A DNA stretch of 64,000 nucleotides from Sphaerisporangium dianthi (GTDB lineage Bacteria; Actinomycetota; Actinomycetes; Streptosporangiales; Streptosporangiaceae): positions 1 to 64,000 of the forward strand of contig NZ_JBHSFP010000025.1 of NCBI RefSeq assembly GCF_042654065.1. The letters run 5' to 3'. The number at the start of each line of letters is the position of its first letter. Position 1 is the stretch's first letter. Shown one piece after another: positions 27,996 through 38,600 of the stretch. The notes beneath the pieces were generated by a model. It had not been told where the DNA came from. It saw nothing but the letters and a program-made list of their open reading frames with translations, and did not search any database. The position numbers and the translations under genes were made by a program.

Positions 27996-28601
27996 GTGAT
28001 CCGGGTGCTGCTGGCCGAGGACCAGGGCATGATGCGCGGAGCGCTCGCCCTGCTGCTCGGGCTGGAGGACGACATCGAGATCGTGGCCCAGGTCGCCGCC
28101 GGGGACGAGGTCCTCGCCGCGGCCCTTGCGCACCGGCCCGACGTGGCGCTGCTCGACATCGAGATGCCCGGCCGCAGCGGGCTGGACGTCGCCGCCGACC
28201 TGCGCGACCGCCTTCCCTCCTGCAAAGTCCTGATCTTGACGACCTTCGGCAGGCCGGGGTATCTGCGCAGGGCCATGGAGGCCGGCGCCTGGGGCTTCTT
28301 GGTGAAGGACGGCCCGGTGGAGGAACTGGCGGCGGCCGTGCGGCGCGTCCTGGCCGGTGAGCGCGTGATCGACCCGGCGCTCGCGGCGGCGGCGCTGAGC
28401 ACCGGCCCGAGCCCGCTGACCGACCGTGAACGCGACGTGCTGACCGCGGCCGCCGACGGCTCCACCATCGCCGACATCTCCCGGCGGCTGCACCTGTCGG
28501 AGAGCACCGTGCGCAACTACCTGTCGTCCGCCATCGGCAAGACCGGCACCCGCAACCGCATAGAAGCCGCGGCCATGGCCCGCCACAACGGCTGGCTGTG
28601 A
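27996..28601 (+). CDS. NarL/DesR-family response regulator
   Basis: A 201-residue two-domain regulator. The receiver has the acidic pocket AED at 7-9, phosphorylated Asp54 in LLDIEMPG, Thr/Ser in LTTFGR and Lys in FLVKDGP. The LuxR-type helix-turn-helix is LTDRERDVLTAAADG, then STIADISRRLHLSESTVRNYL. GTG 27996 follows CGGAG. It is the partner of the preceding kinase. The 145 bp between the two genes are unusually long for such a pair and hold no other gene. Confidence 0.93.
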   Translation: MIRVLLAEDQGMMRGALALLLGLEDDIEIVAQVAAGDEVLAAALAHRPDVALLDIEMPGRSGLDVAADLRDRLPSCKVLILTTFGRPGYLRRAMEAGAWGFLVKDGPVEELAAAVRRVLAGERVIDPALAAAALSTGPSPLTDRERDVLTAAADGSTIADISRRLHLSESTVRNYLSSAIGKTGTRNRIEAAAMARHNGWL

Positions 28602-28639
28602 ACCTCGTCTTTCCGCCCCGAGACTTCGGCGCGGAGGGG

Positions 28640-29569
28640 TCACCTCCCGGCCGGGCCGGCCGCCGAGCGTGACAGGGCGCGGGGGTCGGTGGTGGTGAGG
28701 GGCTCGGGCGTGGGCTCGGGCCCGAAGGTCGGCGTCTCGGGGGCCGAGGGGGTCTTGTCCCAGGGGAATCCGTGCGGGAAGGTCGCCCGGGCGAGGGCGC
28801 GCTGGCCGTCGGCGTTGGGGTGGAAGTAGTCCCACTTGCTGATGTGGTCGAGGGTGAAGGGGTAGGCGAACACCGCTCCGTCGTCGGAGCGGCAGCCCGG
28901 GCCGTAGGCGGTGCACGCCTGCCGCATCGCCTCGTTGTAGTCCTGGACGCGGGCCCTGACGCGGTCGCGGCGGGCCTGGTCCTTCTTGGCGGTCGAGGCG
29001 GCGTTGGCCAGCATCGCCGGGCAGATGTGGCCGAGCGCCCAGAACGAGCGGGCCACGAGGTTGTCCTTGCCGAGGCGCCACAGCCGCTTGACGTCGGGGA
29101 TGCTCGCCACGAAGACCTTCGCGCCGGTGGGGGCCAGCACGGCCAGCGCCCGGTCGACGCGGGCGCGGTAGGTGGAGACCGGTGTCATGCGCGCCTCGCT
29201 GGACACGCAGGCGTCCTGCGCGCCGATCAGGACGGTGACGTAGGCGGCCTTGGCCGCCATGGCCTTGTGGGCCTGCCCTGCCAGGTCGGCGCTGGTCGAG
29301 CCGGGGACGGCGAAGTTGAGGTTGTGGCCCTTGACGGCCTGGCCGAAGCCGAGCAGGCGCACGTAGTGGCTGTTCACCGAGGGGTGATCCCCGGCCGACC
29401 ATGAGCGGGAGGTGCACGAGACGTACCAGCCGCAGGCGTTGAAGCCCGCGCTGATCGAGTCGCCCAGCGCCGCCATCACCGGCGGCACCTGCTCGGCGGC
29501 GGCCGGGAGGGCCGCGCCGGGCACGCACACCGCCGCGGCGGCGAGAACGAGCGCGATCTTGCGGACCAT
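28640..29569 (-). CDS. secreted SGNH/GDSL esterase-lipase with Asn-to-Gln change
   Basis: A 309-residue exported hydrolase. Signal peptide about 1-25 (MVRKIALVLAAAAVCVPG). Block I has Ser38 in ALGDSISAGF; block II Gly90 in VPGSTS; block V has the Asp/His pair in WDYFHPNADG. Block III, normally GxND, reads IGAQDAC: the oxyanion-hole Asn is Gln118. Paired cysteines (46/52 and later ones) suggest disulfides. ATG 29569 follows GGAGGTGACC. It converges on the response-regulator gene. Natural substrate unknown. Confidence 0.88.
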   Translation of the reverse strand: MVRKIALVLAAAAVCVPGAALPAAAEQVPPVMAALGDSISAGFNACGWYVSCTSRSWSAGDHPSVNSHYVRLLGFGQAVKGHNLNFAVPGSTSADLAGQAHKAMAAKAAYVTVLIGAQDACVSSEARMTPVSTYRARVDRALAVLAPTGAKVFVASIPDVKRLWRLGKDNLVARSFWALGHICPAMLANAASTAKKDQARRDRVRARVQDYNEAMRQACTAYGPGCRSDDGAVFAYPFTLDHISKWDYFHPNADGQRALARATFPHGFPWDKTPSAPETPTFGPEPTPEPLTTTDPRALSRSAAGPAGR

Positions 29570-29813
29570 GGTCACCTCCACCGGGAACGATCCATCCCCG
29601 GCGGAGAGATCGACACCCAAGGTAGAGATCGGCAAGGGCGCGCTCTATTACCTCCGGGGAACGCGTTGCTACCGTTGACCAAGTTCCTATCGCGGCTTGA
29701 CAGCCGGGGACGTGTATGTAGACGCCCATGACGCGTGATCACCCATGACAGGTGGAGGCCTTGAGACGGGGCCTGATGTCGAACGTGTTCAGTTTCCGCA
29801 TAAGGTGGGCAGA

Positions 29814-31043
29814 GTGAGTGTCGCGCTCGGGACAACCCGCCCCCCGCTGGTTCGCACCATCCCCATCGATCACGCTGGAGATCTGGTCGCGCGACTGCCG
29901 CAGGCTCCCCCCTACGCCTGGGTCCACCGTGGCGAGGGCCTGGTCGCCTGGGGCGAGGCGGCCCGGGTGACGGTGCCGCCCGGCCCCGGCCGCTTCGACT
30001 GGGCGAGGGCGTGGCTGGCCTCGGCGTTCGGCGAGGCCCACGTCGATGACGACGTGCACGTGCCGGGCTCGGGTCCGGTCGCCTTCGGCTCGTTCACCTT
30101 CGACCCCGAGGCCCGCGGCTCGGTGCTGGTGATCCCCCGAGTCGTGCTGGGCCGCAGGAACGGCCGCGCGTGGCTGACCACGGTCGGGGAGGCGCCGATG
30201 GAGCTGATGGCGCCCGCGGGCTCCCCCGGCCGCGTCGTGTACGGCGACGGCTCGCTGACCGCGCCCGAGTGGCAGCACGCCGTGGGCCGCGCGGTCGGCG
30301 AGATCAAGTCGGGGCGGCTGGAGAAGGTCGTGCTCGCCCGCGACCTGGTCGCCACCGCCGAGCGGGACATCGACGTGCGCCTGCTGCTGCAGCGGCTGGC
30401 CGCCACCTACCCCGACTGCTACACCTTCTCCTGCGCGGGCCTGGTGGGCGCCACCCCCGAGTTGCTGGTGCGCCACACCGGCAAGGCCGTCGAGTCGCTG
30501 GTGCTCGCCGGCACCACCTACCGGGGGGCCGGCCCGGCCGAGGACCGCGCCCAGGCGGCGGCCCTGTTCGCCTCGCGCAAGGACCGCCACGAGCACGCGT
30601 GCGCGGTCGCCTCGGTCCGCGAGGCGCTCACCCCGCTGTGCGCCTCGCTCACCGTGCCCGACGAGCCGGAGCTGCTGGTGCTGCCGAACGTGCAGCACCT
30701 GGCCAGCCGGGTGCGCGGCCGGCTGGCCGACGGCGCGTCGGTGCTCGACGTGGTGGCCGCCATGCACCCGACGGCCGCCGTCGGGGGCACGCCGACCGGC
30801 GTGGCCCTCGACGTGATCCGCGAGCTCGAGGGCATGGACCGCGGCGGCTACGCCGGGCCGGTCGGCTGGATCGACGGACGCGGCGACGGCGAGTGGGGCA
30901 TCGCCCTGCGCTGCGCCCAGATAGACGGGCGCCGGGCCCGGCTGTTCGCCGGTTGCGGCATCATGGGCGACTCCGACCCCGCGGCCGAACTGGCCGAGGC
31001 CCAGGCCAAGTTCCGCGTCATGCGCTACGCCCTTGAGGGCTGA
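29814..31043 (+). CDS. menF: isochorismate synthase (menaquinone pathway)
   Basis: A 409-residue chorismate-utilising enzyme converting chorismate to isochorismate, the first step of classical menaquinone synthesis. The signature regions are GRLEKVVLARDLV, CYTFSCAGLVGATPELLVR, VLAGTTYRG, KDRHEHACAVASV, AAMHPTAAVGGTPTGVAL and WGIALRCAQID...LFAGCGIM. Menaquinone rather than siderophore function is inferred from menD, menB and menE further right. GTG 29814 follows TAAGGTGGG; the frame upstream is not conserved. The 240 bp before it form the divergent promoter region shared with the SGNH esterase gene. Confidence 0.88.
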   Translation: MSVALGTTRPPLVRTIPIDHAGDLVARLPQAPPYAWVHRGEGLVAWGEAARVTVPPGPGRFDWARAWLASAFGEAHVDDDVHVPGSGPVAFGSFTFDPEARGSVLVIPRVVLGRRNGRAWLTTVGEAPMELMAPAGSPGRVVYGDGSLTAPEWQHAVGRAVGEIKSGRLEKVVLARDLVATAERDIDVRLLLQRLAATYPDCYTFSCAGLVGATPELLVRHTGKAVESLVLAGTTYRGAGPAEDRAQAAALFASRKDRHEHACAVASVREALTPLCASLTVPDEPELLVLPNVQHLASRVRGRLADGASVLDVVAAMHPTAAVGGTPTGVALDVIRELEGMDRGGYAGPVGWIDGRGDGEWGIALRCAQIDGRRARLFAGCGIMGDSDPAAELAEAQAKFRVMRYALEG

Positions 31044-31098
31044 TCCGCGGTCGCGGCCCTGAGCACCGTGGGGGCGGGTGCGCCGCCACAGGCCGTCC

Positions 31099-31136
31099 CC
31101 GTGGACCTCCGTGTCACGGGGAGGTGGAGTCCACGG
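31099..31136. terminator. bulged hairpin between convergent genes
   Basis: Outer arms CCGTGGA (31099-31105) and TCCACGG (31130-31136), inner arms CCTCC (31106-31110) and GGAGG (31120-31124), with a 5-nt bulge. It sits between the menF stop and the stop of the oxidoreductase gene. Confidence 0.4.
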
Positions 31137-31144
31137 TGCAGACC

Positions 31145-32026
31145 TCAGCGAGTGAGCAGGTCGATCACTCCTGTGGTGCCCTCGTCACCGTGGCCGTCAG
31201 CAAGGCGGCGCTCCATCAGGGCCATGAACGGGGTCAGCAGCTCGGCGCTGACCCCCTGTTCCCCGGCCGTGCGCAGCAGCGTCGAGTTGCCCTCGACCAT
31301 CATGGCGAGGTTGGAGACCACGCCCTTGGTGTAGTCGCCGCTCTCCAGGTGGTCGGCGACCCCGTACGCGTAGGGGGCCATGGCGGTGAGCCAATCGACG
31401 ACCAAAGGGGCGAAGTCCTTCGGCGCGATGTCCTTATCGCGGATCAGCGCGAAAGCGTGCGAAACCCCGGCGAACATCCCGGTCATCGCGCTCAGCAACG
31501 CCACGTCGTGGAGGGCGGCGAAGCCGGGATCCTCACCGACGTACCTGGTGCCGGCCGGTATGGCCAGTGCGCTGTGGCGGGCCTCGAAAAGGGCGCGCGA
31601 TCCGCTGTAGAAGACGTAGCCGCCGGATCCCGGCGTGCCGATCGTCGGCGGGACCGCCATGATCCCGCCGTCCAGGAAGCGGGCGCCACGCTTCTCGGCC
31701 CACTCGGCGCGGGCTCTGGCCTGGGCGGGGGTGCCGGTGGTGAGGTCGACCAGGTCCTTGCCCCTCAGATCGGCGTCCGCCAGGGCCTCGCCGACCGAGA
31801 CATCGTCGAGCAGGCAGACGACCACGAGATCGCTCGCGGCCACCGCCTCGGCGGCCGTTCCGGCGACCGCCGCGCCCTCGGCGGCGAACGGCTCGGCCCG
31901 GCTGGAAGTACGGTTCCAGACGGTCAGCGGGTGCCCGGCGGCGAGCCACGCACGGGCGAGCGCGGTACCCATGGCGCCGAGCCCGAGGAGAGTGAGCCGG
32001 GACTTCTCACCGGTGTTGTCATTCAT
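31145..32026 (-). CDS. NAD(P)-dependent imine-reductase-like oxidoreductase
   Basis: A 293-residue beta-hydroxyacid-dehydrogenase/imine-reductase-fold enzyme. The N-terminal Rossmann domain has LLGLGAMGTALARAWLAAGH and the NADP-type VWNRTSSRA. FLDGGIMAVPPTIGTPG and LFYSGSR-like YVFYSGSRALFE follow; the C-terminal all-helical dimerisation domain begins near 165. The catalytic Lys of true hydroxyacid dehydrogenases is not evident, which favours the imine-reductase group. ATG 32026 starts MNDNTGEKSR. It is divergent from the HxlR regulator, which probably represses it. Confidence 0.82.
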   Translation of the reverse strand: MNDNTGEKSRLTLLGLGAMGTALARAWLAAGHPLTVWNRTSSRAEPFAAEGAAVAGTAAEAVAASDLVVVCLLDDVSVGEALADADLRGKDLVDLTTGTPAQARARAEWAEKRGARFLDGGIMAVPPTIGTPGSGGYVFYSGSRALFEARHSALAIPAGTRYVGEDPGFAALHDVALLSAMTGMFAGVSHAFALIRDKDIAPKDFAPLVVDWLTAMAPYAYGVADHLESGDYTKGVVSNLAMMVEGNSTLLRTAGEQGVSAELLTPFMALMERRLADGHGDEGTTGVIDLLTR

Positions 32027-32064
32027 GCCGGTCAGCCTTGCCGCAGGCCCCGAAACGATCAAGT

Positions 32065-32082
32065 ACGCACTTCGAGGTGCGT
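32065..32082. promoter_or_regulatory. palindromic operator in oxidoreductase/HxlR divergent promoter
   Basis: ACGCACTTCGAGGTGCGT: outer arms ACGCAC/GTGCGT pair perfectly, and only one position pair inside is mismatched. It lies midway between the divergent starts, as expected for an HxlR autoregulatory site. Confidence 0.55.
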
Positions 32083-32122
32083 GGTTACTCTGGGGTGAGT
32101 GAGCAGGCAGGAGAGGTGGGCC

Positions 32123-32485
32123 ATGGCGGCTGCGCGGAGGCCGGGGGCGTACGAATGCGGGATCGACGCGGCGATGGCCGTGATCGGCGGCAAGTGGAAG
32201 GTGTTGATCCTGTGGGCGCTCGACGAGCGGGCGTGCCGCTTCGGCGAGCTGCGCAGGCTGCTGCCGGGGGTGACCGAGAAAGTGCTCGCCTCTCATCTGC
32301 GAGAACTGGAGGTGGACGGCATCGTGCACCGCGAGGTGTACGACGAAGTGCCGCCCCGCGTCGAATACTCGCTGACTCCGCTCGGCGTCTCGCTCAACCG
32401 GGCGCTGGCGCCGCTCGGCGCGTGGGGACGGGAGCACATACTCGGCGATGTGCGCGCTGAGGACGTTCACCACGTCCCCCGCTAG
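32123..32485 (+). CDS. HxlR-family transcriptional regulator
   Basis: A 120-residue winged-helix regulator. The HxlR signature is complete: CGIDAAMAVIGGKWKVLILWAL, FGELRRLLPGVTEKVLASHLRELE, GIVHREVYDEVPPRVEYSLTPLG. The single N-terminal Cys20, typical of redox- or aldehyde-sensing members, is present. ATG 32123 is preceded by GGAGAGG; the GTG at 32099 is rejected. It probably controls the divergent oxidoreductase gene. Confidence 0.92.
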   Translation: MAAARRPGAYECGIDAAMAVIGGKWKVLILWALDERACRFGELRRLLPGVTEKVLASHLRELEVDGIVHREVYDEVPPRVEYSLTPLGVSLNRALAPLGAWGREHILGDVRAEDVHHVPR

Positions 32486-32562
32486 GCGGCGGCTCGATCA
32501 TGTCACCGGGTGAAGGGTTCCCCTTGCTGTGATGAGCGACGCCCGCAGGAAGTGAGCGATGC

Positions 32563-34444
<1,882 letters not shown>

Positions 34445-34448
<4 letters not shown>

Positions 34449-35434
34449 CGCGTGCCGCCCTGCGCGAGCTCGGCGACCTGTGCCGCGTTCTCCTTGGTGA
34501 CGAAACCCGGGCCGGTGTTGACGGGCAGGCCGCCGCCGACGGTGTTGAGGTTCTTCTTGTACAGGTAGAGGAACGTGACCGGCAGCCAGCCCTGCAGGTA
34601 CTGCTGCTGGTCGACGGCGAACAGGACCTCCCCGGCCTCGATGGCGTCGACGACGTCGGCCGACAGGTCGAAGGTGGCCAGCTTGGCCTTGGAGCCACCG
34701 TCCTTGATCGCGTCGCGGGCGGCGATGGCGATCGCGGGGTTGAGGGCGAGCACACCGTTGACCGAGGTGTCGCTCTGGAGCCTGGCCTTGATCTTGGAGG
34801 AGGCGTCGGCGAGGTTGCTCACGTCGACCTGGAGCCGCTCGACGGTGCCGCCCAGGGTCGCGGTGGCGCCGTTGCACCGCTGGTCGAGGCCGACGTTTCC
34901 CGCCTCGTGGATGACGCACAGGAGCTTGGTGACCCCCTCGGCCTTGAGCTTCTCCCCCGCGCCGCGACCGGCCACCTCCTCCGACTGGCCGACGTGGGTG
35001 ATCGCGCCGAACTCCTTGGCCTTGTCGGCGCCGGAGTTGATGGTGACGACCGGGATCCTGGCGGCCACGGCCTTGCCGATGGCCTCCTTCAGCGCGTCGG
35101 GGTTGGCCATGGAGACCACCACGCCGTCGACCTTCTGGCTGACCGCCTGGTCGATGAGCTGGGCCTGCTTGGGGGGGTCGCCGTCGCCCTGGTAGGTGAC
35201 CGTGGCGCCGTACTGCTTGCCGGCCGCCTCGGCGCCGTTCTTCACCACGTCCCAGAACGCGTCCCCGGCGGCGCCGTGGGTGATCACCGCGAAGGTGCCG
35301 CCGCCCTCCTGCCCGCCCGCCGCCGACGCGGGGGCGCCGCCGGCCGCCGGGGCAGGCTGCTCACCGCCGGAACATCCGGCCAGGACCAGCGCGCCAAGTG
35401 CCGTCGCCGCGATCAACCGCGTGGTCAATCTCAT
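34445..35434 (-). CDS. sugar ABC importer, substrate-binding lipoprotein
   Basis: A 329-residue lipoprotein with a lipobox at LVLAGC (Cys21) and an Ala/Gly-rich linker. The periplasmic-binding-type 1/4 fold is seen in TFAVITHGAAGDAFWDVVKNGAE, LIDQAVSQKVDGVVVSMANPDAL, IPVVTINSG and VDQQQYLQG. ATG 35434 follows GGGAGGTAATCC. First gene of the importer operon. Upstream on the same strand a good promoter is visible: TTGACA (35508-35513), 17-bp spacer, TACAAA (35485-35490). A GntR-type operator adjoins its -35. Confidence 0.92.
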
Positions 35435-35515
35435 GGATTACCTCCCGTACCGACCCGGAGGTCGGGATCGGCCGCATGCCAGAGTTTGTAACCTCGCGTA
35501 ACCTCCCTGTCAATC

Positions 35516-35538
35516 ATTTGTCGTGACATTCGGATGTA
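35516..35538. promoter_or_regulatory. GntR-type operator, importer/CHAT copy
   Basis: ATTTGTC followed by GTGACATTCGGATGTA, with arms GACAT and ATGTA around TCGG. About 37 bp here (from TGTCAAT at 35508 to GGCTA) match the element upstream of the GntR gene at 41627-41661, with a 1-bp indel. It lies between the divergent importer operon and TPR-CHAT gene. Confidence 0.65.
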
Positions 35539-35623
35539 TGGCTAATCTGCGCGGCGTGCCGCACCGCCCCGCGAGGCGTCATAGTGAGGTGGGCCCCGGG
35601 CATGCCGACGAGGAGGGCGCGCG

Positions 35624-38600
35624 ATGGCGCGGTTCCGCAACATGTGGCGCGTCGCCGACGTGGCGCGCGACCTGGTGATGGCCGGTACCTGGGCGGAGAA
35701 GCGGTCGGTGCTCGGCCGCTGCCCGCCCGGCCTGCTCGGCGACGTCGAGGCCGCGCTGGTCAGAAGGCTGGCCGAGATCCGGGCCGAGGACGGCGACGAC
35801 TCTGCCGACGTGCTCGCCCACGAACAGAACTCCTGGCTGGTGCACGCCTGCCGCGCCGGCATGGACGAGGCGACCTGGCGGCTGCTGATCGACGGGTACT
35901 CGACGGCCGTGCTCACCGCGCCGGTCCTGACGGTCGTCAACTCCACCGACGCCGGCGAGGTGCGCCGCGCCATCGCGGACGCCCCCGAGGTGCTCTCCGA
36001 GCCGACCGGCCGCGATCTCGAGCGGCTGGCGCGGGACATGCGGTCCCTGCGCATGTTCCGGGAGTCGCACTCCGTCGCGAGGGGCCGCCGGCTCCTGGCC
36101 GGGGTACGCGAGACCGGGGTCCTCGACGAGCGGGAGTTCGGCGACCCGATAGAAGCGCAGCGCGAGCTGTTCCGCCTGATCGCGCTCTTCGAGGAGGTGC
36201 TCGACCGGTACGAGCGGGGCGTCGCGCGGGCGCTGGACGAGGCCGCCGGCCTCGCGGCCGGGATGATCGAGCACCGCTGCTGGTACGACGTGCGTCTCTT
36301 CCCCCGCCTGCGGCTGCTGCACCTGTGCGCCAACGTCTTCACCTACCGTTTCGAGGACCGCGGCGACGAGGCCGACGCCGAGACGAGCGTCCGGCTCAAC
36401 CGGGCGCTGCTGGAGGAGACGCCCCTGGACCACCCCGAGCGCGCCGGTTACGCCGGCAACCTCGGCAACGCCCTGCGCAACCGCTTCGGGCTGGACCGTG
36501 ATCCCGCCGACCTCGACGCGGCGGTGCGATGGCTGCGGGAGTCGGCCGCCGCCTACGGGCAGCGCAGCCCGCACCGGCACCGGGCCCTGAACAATCTCGG
36601 GAACGCCCTGCTGGACCGGTACACCACCGGCGGGGACGGCACGGACCTCGACCAGGCCATGGCGGCGTACACGCTGGCGACCGGGCGCCGGGCCTCGTCG
36701 GACCCGCTCTACCCGACCTGCCTGTCCAACCTGAGCCGGGGCCTCGTGCACCGGTTCCGGCGGGACGGGGACGAGCGCGACCTGCGCCGCGCCGTGGAGG
36801 TCGCGCGGCGGTCGGCCCAGCTGGGGCGCGGCACGCCGCAGCGGCACATGCACCTGGCCCAGGCCGCCGAGGCGCTCTACGAGGCGTACCTGCGCGACCG
36901 GGACCCCGGCCGGCTCCGCGAGGCGCTGGAGCACGTGGACGCGGCGCTGGCCATCGCCGGCCCGGAGGCGGCGGCGTCGGACGTGTACGCGACGATCCGC
37001 GAAGCCGTCCTGTCGGCCCTGGCAGGGGCGGACGAGACCACCGAAGCGGACATGGACGACGGCACGGGCGAGACCGGCCCCGCGCCCGCGGACGAGGCGG
37101 AGGAGCCCCTCGACGGGACGGTCAACGTCCTGGCCCGCCGGTACGGGCGCACCGGGACCGGCGCCGATCTCGCCCGGCTGACGGCCCACCTCGAGCGCAT
37201 CCTGCCGGCGGCGCCGGCCGTGCACCGGCCGGTCTACCTGACGTCACTGGGCGCGGCCCTGCACGGCCGCTTCGAGCGCGAGGGAGACGCCGCCGACCTG
37301 CATGAGGCGATCGCCCGCCTGGAGGAGGCCGCCGGCGCCCGCGGGCCGGCCGGCCCGTCCGCCACCTGCCTGTCCAACCTCGGCGTCGCCTTGCAGTCGC
37401 GCGGCGAGCTCACCGCGCGGGTCGCCGACCTGGACGAGGCCGTCCGCCACCTGCGCGAGAGCCTGCGCCGGACCAGGCCGGGCGACCCCGACGAGGCGAC
37501 GCGGCTGTCCAACCTGGGCAACGCCCTGCGGTCGCGGTCGGAGCACACCGGAAACGGCGCCGACCTGGACGAGGCCGTCGAGATGGGGCGCCGCTCGGTC
37601 GCCCGGCTCGCGGACGAGCCGTCTCTGCGGGCCATGGGCCTGTCCAATCTCGGCAACGCCCTGCACGTCCGGTTCCAGCGTGCCGGGGAGAAGGGCGACC
37701 TGGACGAGGCGATCGCCCACCTCGGCCGGGCCGCCGAGGCCGTGCCGGCCGGGCACCTCATCGAGGCGGGCATCCTGTCGAGTCTGGGCAACGCGTTGCG
37801 CGCCCGGTTCGAGGACGGCGGCGACCCCGCCGACATCGACCGGGCGATCGGGGCCGGCCGCGGGGCCGTGGCGGGTCTCCTCGGCATCTCCACCGACCGG
37901 GCGATGTGCCGGTCCAACCTGGCGATCTCCCTGCTGGCCCGGTCCGCGGCCGCGGACCTCGCCGACGACGACCACGGCGACGGCCCCAGCGACGGCGACG
38001 GCGACGGCCTGGACGACGCCGCCCTGGACCTCGCCGCCGTGAACGCCGCCAAGGACGGCGCCCAGGACGACGGCCATCACGACGTTCCCGCAGATCGCGC
38101 CGCCCTGGACGGCGATCTGAGCGAGGCGATCCGCCTGCTGGAGGAGGCCGTGCGCGAGCTGCCGCCCTCGCACCCCTACCTGGGCACGTGCCTGTCGAAC
38201 CTGGGCAACGCGCTGAGCGCCCGGTTCCTGCTCACCGGTGACCGGGCCGACTCCGACGCGGCCGTCGCCCACCTGGAGCACGCGGTGCGGACGGTCCCCG
38301 ACGGCCACCCGTCGCAGGCGATGTGGCTGCTCAACCTGGGTTCGGCACTCCTCTCCCCCAGCGACGACGACGAGAGCCGTACCGAGCGCGCGATCCGGAC
38401 ATGGCGCACCGCCGCGCGGAGCCGGACCGCCACGACGTCGGTGCGGATGGCCGCCGCCTCGGCGTGGGGCCGCGCGGCCCCGACGCCGGCGGCGTCGGCG
38501 GAGGGCTACGCGGCCGCCGTGCGGCTGCTGCCCCAGGTGGCCTGGCACGGACTGCCCCAGGCCGCCCGCCGCGAGCGGCTGGCCGACCGGCAAGGCCTGG

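Noticed and set aside
31124..32098. 324-residue plus-strand frame over the oxidoreductase gene
   Set aside because: Mirror of the oxidoreductase coding pattern; no recognisable domain.
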